A DNA stretch of 64,000 bases, from contig JAXCGZ010022658.1 of assembly GCA_037179515.1 (NCBI GenBank), forward strand, positions 165,001 to 229,000. Direction: 5' to 3'. Source of the DNA: Halocaridina rubra (lineage: Eukaryota > Arthropoda > Malacostraca > Decapoda > Atyidae). The notes under the pieces are model-generated. The model saw only the letters and a list, made by a program, of their open reading frames with translations. It made no database searches and was not told the DNA's origin. A program made the translations under genes and the position numbers. Below, piece by piece: positions 51,588 through 62,903 of the stretch (its first letter is position 1; every line of letters begins with the position of its first letter).

Positions 51588-51780
51588 ATTTTACTTTTAG
51601 GTTGATGTGTGGGAGAAACATCTGAAGAGATGCTGGTGTGCCATGACTGTGGGCAAGGAAGTAGTTTACCCGCCTGCTTAGCTATTAATTCTGCTTCAGT
51701 GACGAGTCCAGTTGTTGGGTCATGAAGACTAATCCATTCTTCTTCCTCACTCACTCATGCCATTTATATACTGCTGTCGT
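51588..51780 (-). CDS. Exon-like open block, unknown product
   Basis: The minus strand is open for about 60 codons from an ACAG at 51770 to a possible donor AAAAGTAAAA near 51588. It reads INGMSEEEEWISLHDPTTGL then VTEAELIAKQAGKLLPC, with ordinary soluble-protein composition unlike nearby repeats. The left-arm partner (1090-1440) has lost the frame. I do not recognise the family. There is no neighbouring exon I can support and the splice sites are weak, so this may be chance. Confidence 0.3.
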
Positions 51781-52044
51781 ATTGGCGACGGAGAGCAAGA
51801 GAGGACCCTGCATTGCCATACAGAACCATACATATACACAGATGTTATTCTGTATTGGGTCAAGAGTAAGTAATTGTATTGCAGAGGTAAGTCACGAGGA
51901 ATTATGTAGAAAATGTGCGTGTGGGTATTGATGTCGTCGAGTACAGGTTGGCATTCAGTGTAAGTAATTTGAAATAGAGTCTTAAAGAAGTGCAGTGATT
52001 TGCAATTTTCCATATTTAAATACCTTTGATTCTCATGAAAATTT

Positions 52045-52190
52045 CGATCTAGTAATAATAACCCCCTAAACTACATGTAAAGTTAAATAACTCTAATAAT
52101 GGTTAGTTTTTTTTTAGGTTAGATTAGGTGACTTGCTCTGTAAATATGAATAACCCAAGAGCACCATGGGGTTACTCTTCTTTACAGAAT
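52045..52190 (-). mobile_element. MITE family 1, copy
   Basis: CGATCTAGTAATAATAACCC start, GGTTACTCTTCTTTACAGAA end. Partner of the hAT-split copy at 142-870, without the hAT insertion. Confidence 0.75.
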
Positions 52191-52424
52191 ACAATAATCT
52201 ATAAGCATTTTTAAACCTTTACTTGGAATTCGTTAGTTATAAAATTTATCCCAGTAGCGAGCTAGAGATAACATGGCACCTGTATTCCCTGTGTTTCTTG
52301 GAATCCAAGTTTAAGGGATAAGGGAGTAATGGGCTGGTAATCCCTTCCTCCCATGATTCATTGCAGAAGGAATATACAAAGGTGGGGGGGATTCCCAGCC
52401 CCTTCATTCAAAAGAACCTTGCCC

Positions 52425-52595
52425 ACTTATCTTGTAGATGACCCAAGCTGGCCGATGGTGGGAAATTGTAGTAGCCCTCTACCCCCAAGGAGCTAATAGA
52501 AGTGATTGAGCTATGTTAGCTTTTGGTGAATGTGTGTTCTTTGACTGGACCACAACCCTTACAAGGAGGATTTCGACCATTGCATATGTAATACC
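52425..52595 (+). repeat. Short dispersed repeat D
   Basis: CTCTACCCCCAAGGAGCTAA and CAACCCTTACAAGGAGGAT align with 38785-38965. Confidence 0.55.
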
Positions 52596-53205
52596 TTCCT
52601 ACCTGAGTTTGTAATATTTGTCACAAAGCAGCTGATAAAATGAGCTTTGGAGGATATGATGAAACTCTGTTCATTTTTGGCCACCTTCTTTGCTTGTTTG
52701 AGATATGGTGTAAGTGTAAAATTGTATGTAAATTATTTTATATTTTTTAAGATTTACAGAGGAATCAGTCATATTTTCCGTTAAAGTAAAAGCTATTTTA
52801 CTTGAAAATTTGTAATTTCATAATTTCTTAGAAGATACAGTTAAGTAAAACCAGTTTATTGAAATATTGATTACTGTAATTTTGATCTTCCTTTTATGAA
52901 AACTTGGTATCGCTTTAAAATTCTCAGTATCACTTTTTATGTGAAGTGTCTTATTAAGATGTTTACCATTTAATACATACTTGAGTTATCATTGATAAAA
53001 ATTTGTATCATTACCAGTTACTAATCTGTTTTTCTTTTCCTCCCCTAAGCAGGAGTCCGGTTCCACCCTAAGCCTCCTTCATATTATCAAAAGCTATTTT
53101 CCCCTCATTTTTCCCCAAGTCGCAAACGGCGTTTTAGATATATTTGATTTTACAGACTTTTTTTCCCTTTTAGTGACCTGATTTCCTGTACATAAAGTGT
53201 ATACA
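52596..53205. other. No recognised feature
   Basis: AT-rich sequence right of the arm homology. No frame or repeat identified. Confidence 0.45.
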
Positions 53206-53295
<90 letters not shown>

Positions 53296-53348
53296 TGTAT
53301 ATATATACATACATACATACATACATACATACATACATACATACATAC
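53206..53348. repeat. (AT)n then (ATAC)n microsatellite
   Basis: AT repeat to about 53294, a short CTGT interruption, then ATAC units up to the LINE copy B start. Confidence 0.93.
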
Positions 53349-53349
53349 A

Positions 53350-53881
53350 GAGACAGTAATCGAAAAAATGAAAGACGTTGTGATGGAAAAGGCAAACCCA
53401 CTCATCAGACAGGCACTTGATAAGGAGAAGACAGTGGTAATCTCAGGCATAAGCGAGTCCCAGGAACCAACATGGCAGGGGAGACTTGAAGAAAATAAAG
53501 CTAGGGTTGTAGACCTGATAAGAAAGCTTGGAGTAGTATGTGGTCCCGAGGATATTGTAAACATACACCAACTAGGTAAATATTCGAGGGAAGGAAAGCC
53601 GAGACCAACAAAAGTAACCTTTGAGAGAGGGGAAACATGTAGGGAAATATTGTTGAGAAAAAAAAAGTCTAAAAGACCTTCAAGAATTCAAAGAAGTGTT
53701 CATTAGACAATACAGAACACAGGAAGAGATGGGAAAGATAAAAAACTTGTTGCAAGAGGCAAGAAGGTTAAATGATGAAAGAAATGAAGAAGAGAAGAAA
53801 AATTTTCATTACAGAGTTCTTCCAGACAAAGGGGAGATAAAGAAGATAATGACAGAAGATCAGGGGATGGGGCCTCATTAA
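53350..53881 (+). pseudogene. LINE copy B ORF1, 5'-truncated
   Basis: Residues read [20 protein letters not shown], then [14 protein letters not shown] and [20 protein letters not shown], the pattern of the RRM-like and C-terminal domains of LINE ORF1 RNA-binding proteins. A shift in an A-run near 53665 moves the frame to [20 protein letters not shown] and ends at TAA 53879-53881. The N-terminus is missing. Confidence 0.72.
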
Positions 53882-53883
53882 GA

Positions 53884-56707
53884 TTGTTATACACAAATGC
53901 TGATGGATTAGCTGGTAAGGCAGTAGAATTAAAAGATAGGATTCACAACAGTAAGGCAGATATAGTAGCAATTACAGAGACTAAGTTGAGTGAGGACATA
54001 AACAGTGTCACAGTTTTTCCTAAGGGTTTCAGAATACTAAGGGTTGAAAGATCTGAGAGGACTGGTGGAGGGATAGCACTGCTCATAAGTGAAAGGATTC
54101 AAGTCGAAGAAATAAACTTGGCTATAGAAAGTGAGTTCAAGGAATTTCTTGTTGCTCGCATAAATACTAGGTCAGAGAGCATTATAATAACTGTTGTATA
54201 CAACCAACCAAGGAACCAAAATAGGCTTGAAGTTTATGAGGAAAGTCATATAGGTACTATTGAAGTCATAAACTCAGTTGTTAACATGGCATGGGAAAAA
54301 AATGTAGGATTTTGATTATGGGAGACTTTAATCATAAAGAGATAGATTGGATAAATCTTGACCCACACAGTGGTGAGGACTCATTCGGGGCAAGATTCCT
54401 AGATTGCGTACAAGGGAATTTCCTACACCAACATGTAATGGAACCAACAAGGGCCAGGGGTGGGGATGAGCCATCACTACTTGATCTAGTGTTCACAGAT
54501 AATGTGTTGGATATTGAAAAAAAATTGAGTATGAACCACCAATTGGAAAGAGTGACCACTGTGTGTTGTTGATGGAGTATATCATTGAAGATATTCTTCC
54601 TGAGAGTAGAGGCACTGAGGACATGAGGAGGAACTATCCGAAAGGAGATTACATCAAAATGAATGAGCTTTTTGCAGTTATTGACTGGAGAACCTTATTT
54701 TACAACAAATCTATTCAAGAAATGTATGACATCTTTTGTGAGAAATATGGGAAGATAGTAGATTGCTGCATACCTGTCACCAAAGTAGGTGTAATTCATG
54801 CCAGAGAGAAATGGTTCGATAATGGGTGTAAAAGAGTTAAGGAGTGGAGAGACAAATGCTGGAAAAGGTATAGGAGGAGAAAAAACATAAATGCCTGGCA
54901 AACCTACAAAAGAGCAAGAAATGACTACCTAAGTAAAAGGAGAGAGGCAGAGAGAGATTATGAGAGGGACATCACCAGGAAGGCTAAGGAAAATCCCAAG
55001 CTTTTCCACAGCTTCATCAGAGGAAAACTGAAGGTAAAAGAACAGGTTTTAAGGCTAAAGAGAGCGGATGGAAGCATCACTGAGACGGATGAAGAGATCT
55101 GCAAAGAATTGAACAAGGAGTTTCAGTCAGTATTTACAGTAGAAAATACCCCACCCCCTCAGATTGCAGTGATAGAAGCTCAAGGGCCGGTATTAGTGAG
55201 CATCAACCTTACAGCCACAGAGGTATGCAAAGCGCTGATGGATTTAGATGTTCATAAAGCTACAGGTCCCGATGACATATCCCCTCATGTGCTTAAAAAA
55301 TGCGCAAACACAATATCAGTGGCACTAAGTATCATATTTAAGGAGTCACTGGAGTTGGGGGAGATTCCAAGATGCTGGAAACAAGCAAATGTGATACCTA
55401 TCTTCAAAAAGGGAAGGAGGGATACGGCTCTGAACTATAGACCTGTTTCCTTGACCAGCATAGTTTGCAAAGTTATGGAGAAACTACTAAGGAAACATAT
55501 CTCTCTTCACTTGGAATCCTTCAACTTTTTGTCAGTGAGGCAACATGGCTTCAGAGAAGGTAGATCAACAGTAACAAACTTATTAGAATTTTATGATGAG
55601 GTAAGCCAAATCTTACAGGAAAGAGAGGGCTGGGCAGATTACATATTCCTAGACTTCCAGAAAGCGTTTGACACTGTTCCACATGGGAGACTTATTAGGA
55701 AGCTGCAATCAATGGCTAGAATAGGTGGAAATGTTTTGGAATGGATAAAAACTTACTTAGAAGGAAGGGAACAGAGGGTTAGAGTAAGACACTCAGTGTC
55801 TGTATGGAGAAGAGTTAGTAGTGGAGTTCAACAGGGTTCAGTTTTAGGGCCACTTTTGTTCCTTGTATATGTAAATGACCTACCAGAGTCTGTAAATTCA
55901 TTCATGAATATGTTTGCAGATGATGCAAAGATTGTGAAGAAAGTAAAAAACGAGAACAATGGTAGAGAACTTCAGGAGGATCTAAATAATCTGCATGAGT
56001 GGTCAGAAAAGTGGCTAATGAAATTCAATACTTCAAAATGTAAGGTAATGAGAATGGGTACAAGTGCAAGAAGGCCCAAGCTTGACTACTCGGTGGCTGG
56101 AGTACAACTTCAAGAGACAGAAAATGAGAGAGATCTAGGAGTAAACATACTGGCAGATTTGTCTCCAGAAATACATATAAATGGCATAGTAAGGGCAGCA
56201 TATGCATTCTTATCAAATGTAAGGGTAGCCTTCAGGCACATGGACAAGGAAATGTTCAGAAATATTTATGTAACCTATGTGAGGCCAAAACTCGAATATG
56301 CAGCCCCCTTTTGGAATCCGCACTTGAAAAAGCACATAGCTAAGCTTGAAAAAGTTCAAAGACATGCCACGAAACTGGTGCCAGAAATACGCAATCTCAG
56401 TTATGATGAGAGGCTGAGGGAATTAGACTTACCATCACTCGAAGCTAGAAGAGTGAGGGGGGATATGGTGACAGTCTTTAAATTCCTTCATGGTTATGAT
56501 AGAGTGGATAGGGATGGATATTTTGATATGGCAGGCTCTAGAACTAGAGGTCATAGTTTGAAGCTTCGTAAGAAAACTTCTTCGCAGGATGTAAGGAAAT
56601 ACTTTTTCAGTGTAAGAGTAGTTGATAATTTGAATTGGCTAAGCGAGGAGGTAGTTAATGCTATCTCAATCCATAGTTTTAAGGACAGGTATGATAAGTA
56701 TCACTAA
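53884..56707 (+). pseudogene. LINE copy B ORF2 (endonuclease and reverse transcriptase)
   Basis: The open frame overlaps the end of ORF1, then LLYTNADGLAGKAVELKDRI and ITETKLSEDI (endonuclease), ILIMGDFNHKEIDWI, a basic linker, RT with YRPVSLTS, FLDFQKAFD, QQGSVLGP and FADDAKIV, and the C-terminal [15 protein letters not shown] region to the stop at 56707. Two shifts, near 54297 and 54523, fall in A-runs one base different from copy A. Otherwise it is complete, with catalytic residues retained. Confidence 0.83.
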
Positions 56708-56795
56708 GTATAAAATGGAACCGATGAGGAGACGGGAAGATACGAGCTTTGGGCTCTTTCCCGTAAACACAATTAGGTAATCACAATTAGGTAAT

Positions 56796-56975
<180 letters not shown>

Positions 56976-57205
56976 TTACTATATGTAAATAATACTTTAT
57001 TATATGTAAATAATACTTTATTGAGAGTTTTCACTATACACTACATAGGGCCAGTAGATAGCTTTGCTTTTGGTGTTGAAGGGAGTAGGGAACCAGGTCC
57101 CGAAGTTGATTTTGAATATAAATATTGTACAGTAATGTATATATTATAGTGAAGTTTAGCTCCTTATTGACTTTATTTTTCTCTGAAAACTGTATTTGAA
57201 ATAAG

Positions 57206-57389
57206 GGATCTTGTAAAGAAGAGTAACCCCAGGTGCTCTAGGCTTTATCATATTACAAGGCAAGTCAGCTAACTTAATTTCACCCCAACTTACTTGCCCT
57301 GACTTGGCCTCATCTAAGCTAACCTAAGAATTTATGTGGTTATTTAACTTCACATGGTATTTTGGGGGTTACTTATCTCTCCATGATCC
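57206..57389 (+). mobile_element. MITE family 1, full copy
   Basis: GGATCTTGTAAAGAAGAGTA start and CTCCATGATCC end, 184 bp. Confidence 0.8.
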
Positions 57390-58749
57390 AACATAGGTGA
57401 TAACAATTAATACACTTTAGGATGAGGTCAAAGAAATCAGGTCACTTTGACGGACTTCATGAGATGACATTAGCTTTAGGAATCGCCTGACTGAGTTGTC
57501 TGTTGGACGTTTTTACTTCTAATTGTAACTGCTTCATAGATACCAAGTGGACTGTGTATGCTTATCCTCCATGCTTTTAATTTTTTTTCCTTTACAAGAA
57601 TTGGCCTATTAAAAGCTTTTCTATATTGTCAGTATTTCCTTTGTTTTTTTTTGTATTGGCTATGTAATTTATTTTTAAATTTTCCTAAATACTGTATGTG
57701 TGTTTTGGGCAATTTTGACTTTTGTTTCTTATAAAATGAATAATAGCGTTGTTGTTTAAATTGAAACCTTTATAAGGTAATCCATATAGAGCCAAAGTAA
57801 ATGGGACATAGTAAATAAAAGATGATTTGAAAATGTTATGCTGAGTCTTCTTGCGATCAGAGAGCAGTGAACCCTAACATGGAAACCATGTCGGTGGCCA
57901 TATTAGAGTTATAGTTTTTTTTCCTTTACATATTTTCTGGCTCTAATTAACGTCAGTGTAAGGGACAATTAGGAGAAGATAGGAGAGCTCCTAGGGACTT
58001 TGATCATGAATGAAGTGAAAAAAATTAATTGATGGCTGAGGAGAGAGCAGCGTGAAGTCTTCAAGGAATCAAGGAACTACTGTACCATCTGTGCATGCAA
58101 CCAACTGCTAGATCTTCCTCTGGCAAGAAATTTGACTGGTTTACTTGACGAATAGGGATTTGTTTTATTTGATTGTGCTTTGAAAATTGTACTAATTCAT
58201 TGTCTTAAAGTTTCGTTCTCATTTAGCATTCCCTTTATCCATTTAAGTTTTAGGTTGTCATTCTTTCATGTGTAGGCTCTGAACACTGTTGATTTTATGA
58301 TGCATTTAGTCAGAAAGAATAAGAATGGGTTTTATGTGTGTTTTCCTGATCTTAGTTGATTGAATGGAGAATTTGAGGCTAGGGACTGATTTGGCAGGAG
58401 TTGCCATAAATAGAAAGCCACTTCCCCTAATATTTTAAGACTTAATGGCTGTGTTTAATAGAACCAATCAAGTCGCCTCTAGATCTCCTGTTGTGGATTA
58501 AGCAGTATAGGTATATAGTTTACAGGAGGGAGTAAAACTGTTGTAAATGAGGTGGAGCAAGGCTGTTGGGAATGTCTCCAGTGTATTTTCCTGACACAAA
58601 GAGTGGCTAGTTAAGCTATATTTTATTTTAGGCTCCAAAAGTATGTTGTCTTGCAATTGGAAAATGGCTATTAAAGGGAGTGGCAGGAGGGGACTGGGAG
58701 TGCTCTGATCTGTATTTTCCTGCTGCAGTGAGTTTAGGTTAGAAAAGAA
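57390..58749. other. Long stretch without recognised features
   Basis: No SINE, MITE or convincing reading frame. A 110-codon minus-strand frame at 58830-58498 shows no domain and no repeat relationship. Confidence 0.45.
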
Positions 58750-58860
58750 TGCTTGTACTGTAAAAGGAAGAGTAATGGCATGGTGCCGTAGGTAAGTCAA
58801 ATAACCTAACCTAATGTACCCTAACCCCACCCAGCCATACCTAATCTAACCTAACCTACC
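58750..58860 (+). mobile_element. MITE family 1, probable half copy
   Basis: TGTAAAAGGAAGAGTAATGG followed by CTAACCTAATGTACCCTAAC and CTAACCTAACCTACC; the right end is missing. Confidence 0.5.
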
Positions 58861-59983
58861 AATATTCCATTTTCCACTTCATTTTCCACCTCATTGAAAC
58901 ATGATAGTCTCCCTTGCTCCTCACTATTTTTTCTAACTATGCAGGTTTTACAGGGTCTCAAGAAAGAAGCAAGGTAACGTGCAATATTCTGATGTTGTAT
59001 ATTCTCTTGAATCAGGAATTGTGTGAACTAAGCCTTGGTTGTTTAATGATGAACAAATTATATGCTATTAAGGTACGAAAAAATGTACTGTGAAATTTAC
59101 TCAGAAATATCAGGGCACTGAGTTTATACGTTCTTTGAAATAGGATAAAAGGAAAAGGAAGGGAAAACATGCAAGTTTCACTACTATCTGAGAGGGTTTG
59201 CTAACCTAACACTAGTGACAAACCGTAAACTGCTGTTGGGGATCTCTTCCAACACTACAGGCATTCCTCCTCAAGAGTCTGGTCGAATTCAGTGTTCGGT
59301 ATTATTATTGTTAGGTTATAAGTTCACCCTATGTTACTGCTTTGGAGAACTACTGGGAACAGCAGATGCCCTAAGCTGTCCTCCAGTACAGGATCCTTCT
59401 GTAGATAGTACTGAGTACCAGGTAACTTGGAGAACCTGGTTATTTCTCTAGAATCGTCTCTTGTAACCAGTGCTCACAAAAGAGAGCATACTAGTAAGGA
59501 TCTTATCCTGTAGAAGGTGCTCTGGTTTTGTGAAAGTGGTAGGCTACTTCTGCAAGGGAGACTCGGACTTTACTCCATATGTTCATAGGAGAAATGAAAT
59601 TTCTTTACAGACTGGTTGCAGTCTGGGTTTCCCCAAAATCTCATGGTAGCTAATTCCCATACATTTGTTCCTAGGAGGTCCTCAGAATTCGCTGATTTAT
59701 GGACAAGCTAAACCTTTACCTCTTCTTTAGGATGGGGGAGGAAATTATTTTCGGTGTAAAAGTTAATGAAAAGTTACTGCCTTTTGAAATTGGCAGTGAT
59801 GAAACTATTTCTACATGAGGCAAAGACTCCAATGATTTTTTAAATTTGCAGATGTAAGCTTGCTCAAAGAAACTGAGTGCTTAACAATGTATGAAAATAA
59901 TTGTGCTTGCTAAAGCTATTGTAATGCATATAAAACTGATGTCTATTCTGCTCATACTCTTTATGTTGTAAACTCTAATTACA
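58861..59983. other. No recognised feature
   Basis: A 78-codon plus-strand frame at 59215-59451 (with LLLGYKFTLCYCFGELLGTADALS) vaguely recalls the end of Gypsy RNase H, but I cannot support it further. Confidence 0.35.
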
Positions 59984-60327
59984 AATGCTCCCCTACTTAG
60001 GAACATTGGCAGATGTGAACACAGCCCTACCCATTATCTACCTTTGTGTTAATGTATGTATTACTTTACTGTATCATTACCTTATTAATTCTGTATTCAT
60101 GAATACTTTATTTTTACTGTATTCACTAATACTGTGATTGCTGTATTCATTAATACTCTATACTCTTTGTTGTAAGTAGAAGTTGTCCTTTGCTAAGTAC
60201 TGTAAAGTACTGCATATGTATATACTGTACAGTATCTTTTTTTTTACCTAAGTACAATTTACAAAAAGTTATGCTTATGAATGGACTTCTGGAAGCTAAC
60301 TCTTCCGTTGAGTAGGAGAGTATCTAC
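59984..60327 (+). mobile_element. MITE family 2, copy
   Basis: TGCTCCCCTACTTAGGAACA start and interior ATACTGTACAGTATC, CTTATGAATGGACTTCTGGA, matching 10955-11258. Confidence 0.65.
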
Positions 60328-60329
60328 TC

Positions 60330-62400
60330 AAATTTTTGTGAAAAAAATCTTATTAGTAAGGTGGGTAATTATGTTGCTTGAAAAAAATGAAGCATCTAAA
60401 GTGAATAAAATTGATTCTTTGGAATGGTTACTGGATCGATATTCCAGGGATCATCATAATGTCATTTATTGTATTTTGACAATAACTCATGTCAAGATTG
60501 AAATTTTATCTCAAGTTCATGAAGCTCGTACAGTTCCATTTCTTCACAAACTTGTGGTTTAGGTGGCATTAAAGAAACATTTGAATGTTGGAATAATTGA
60601 TCCACTTACCCATAGTGAGTGGGCAGAGCCTATGGTGTATGTTCTGAAACAAGCGGGGGTTTCTATTCATATGCGTTCAGATTTCAGTGAGCTGAGTTAA
60701 TAAACTTAATGTGGTAAGTATCCATTACCCAAAATGGAAGAATTGTTGTCGAGTGTAGGTAAAGGAAATTTTCTTTCAAATTAAAGTGCAGAATCCTCAT
60801 TTGCAGATTCCACTTGAGGAGAGGAGCCAGGAGTATTTAGTTATCTTGGATATTGATTACTTGATAAAAAAAACCCGCCTTTTGGCTTTCCTTCATCTCT
60901 TCTATCTTTCAGTGGTTTGTCTCAGCCGATAGCTGGAATTGAAACAGTTCAGTTTTATATAGATGATATTTTAGTGACTGATGAAACACAAGCTGAGCAT
61001 ATTGAAAGGCTTAGGTAGGTTTTCTGCATATTGTGAGAACACAATATATTATTGAACAAGAGAAAATCAGTATTGAACACCTCTTCCATTGAGTACTTGG
61101 AGTACCATATCTCAGGTAAAGGTATTAAACCAATCCCTTATAAAAATGAAGGCTGTTAATGAAACCCCATGTCCCAAGTCTATTGCTGACATGTAGGCTT
61201 TCTTGGGGATGGTCACCTGTTTTTTTAAATATGCTTAAGATTTCTCAACTAAGTTTTCCCCCCTGTCTGATATGCTTAAGAATAGTGTGAAATTTAGGTG
61301 GACTAAAGTGGAACAGGATGCATTTCAAAGTATTAATGGTGATATGTGGGAAGGATTTTTTTTTAATGGTGAATACCCCTGATTATTGAAGTAGATCTAC
61401 ATCTTGTAGGTGTATTCTGTGTGTTGTTACAGAATGTAAATGGACATGAGCTAGCCATTTATATAGCAAGCAAGAGGTTATATCCTGTCGAGTCAAATTA
61501 TTCCCAATTGGACAAGGAAAGTTTGGCGTTCGTATTTCATTTGAAGCATTTCGAATATTTTTACGTAGTATGAAGTTTGTAGCTAGAACTGATCATAAAA
61601 CTTTCCTAGGATTGTTTGGTAAAGGAAGTCGTATTCCTTGCAATTCTAGTACTTGGATCAAAGATTGACACATTTGCTCTCTCAGGATTCTTGTGATCTG
61701 GTTTATAGATCAGGGTACGATAATGCCGTAGCAGACGCATGTTACTTATTGATGATGGTTTTGAATCTAAGGTGCCCACTGACTGTGACAAGTTAGTAGA
61801 ATCGCTTGAATTTGATGATTTTCCTTTCTGACTTTTTAACTTTTAGCCAGTAGAGAAGTTATGTTTAAACAGCTGTTAAACTGCCTTTAAGTTGGCTGGA
61901 ATGATAAACCTGTGGAAGTAGCAGCATATACTTATGTAAAATCAGACTTAAGCCTGCATAATAATGTCATTCTGCTCAAGAAGAGAGTTTTCATTCCTGG
62001 TGAAATTAATCGTAAAGTACAAGAGCATTTGCATTGTGGTCATAATGGCATTAGTGCCATGAAAACCATAACAGGAAATTGAGTTTGGTGGCCTAGAATA
62101 GATCAAGACATGGCTGAGCTTACAATGAACTTTTAACATATGGTTTAGAATTTCCAGATGCCCCAAACCCCATTTTTTTCTTGACCTTGTGCTGGAGAAC
62201 CTTGATCTAAACATTTTGATTTTGCGGGTTGCATTGAGGATATTTTTTTTTTTTTTTTTTTTTTTGTGATTGGAGACTCATACACAGAATTCATGGATGT
62301 TCATATCTCTAGTTCTAGGATATCATCTGTTGCCATAAAAATTCTGAGGAAGTCTTTTTGTAATTTTGAAAATTCATGGTTGTTATTTCCAATCGTGCCA
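60330..62400 (+). pseudogene. Ty3/Gypsy pol remnant
   Basis: Broken plus-strand translation follows Gypsy pol: VHEARTVPFLHKLVV and IIDPLTHSEWAEPMVYVLKQ (RT start), YPLPKMEELLS, FYIDDILVTDETQAEH (RT catalytic motif), RNase H with VGVFCVLLQNVNGHELAIYI and YSQLDKESLAFVFHLKHFEY, and the integrase zinc region (HLHCGHNGISAMKTITGN). It fades after 62200. No LTRs found. Unrelated to the young element at 16-22 kb at the level I can see. Confidence 0.75.
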
Positions 62401-62426
62401 GTTAGCTTAAGTCTAAGCTAACTGGC
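62397..62426. repeat. Short perfect hairpin
   Basis: GCCAGTTAGCTTA and its complement separated by AGTC, next to the GA repeat. Confidence 0.8.

Positions 62427-62429
<3 letters not shown>

Positions 62430-62491
<62 letters not shown>
62430..62491. repeat. (GA)n microsatellite
   Basis: About 30 GA units. Confidence 0.93.
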
Positions 62492-62496
<5 letters not shown>

Positions 62497-62549
62497 TTAC
62501 GAACTGGGTGTTGAAATATCTTTGTCTTGTAGATTATCATGATTTATCT

Positions 62550-62660
<111 letters not shown>

Positions 62661-62752
62661 GATTTCTAGTAGAATACAACTGAGAAGCAAGCTAGGTTTG
62701 ATCTAGGTAATGTTGAGGCCTTTACAGATGTTTTGAAATTTTGCAGTTAGAT

Positions 62753-62806
62753 ATGGCTTTCTTTGAAAAGGCATATACTATTATTTCTCTCTCTCTCTCG
62801 TTCTCT

Positions 62807-62903
<97 letters not shown>

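Larger units (their letters stand above)
53349..56795 (+). mobile_element. CR1-like LINE, copy B, nearly intact
   Basis: Contains most of ORF1 and all of ORF2 and ends with AATTAGGTAATCAC repeats. The 5' end is truncated at the ATAC repeat and the 3' side continues into CATA and AT repeats, so it sits inside a compound microsatellite. Three reading-frame breaks, each in an A-run, are its only obvious coding lesions. Confidence 0.87.

Noticed and set aside
58498..58830. 110-codon minus-strand gene
   Set aside because: No domain, low-information composition and no second copy to test conservation.
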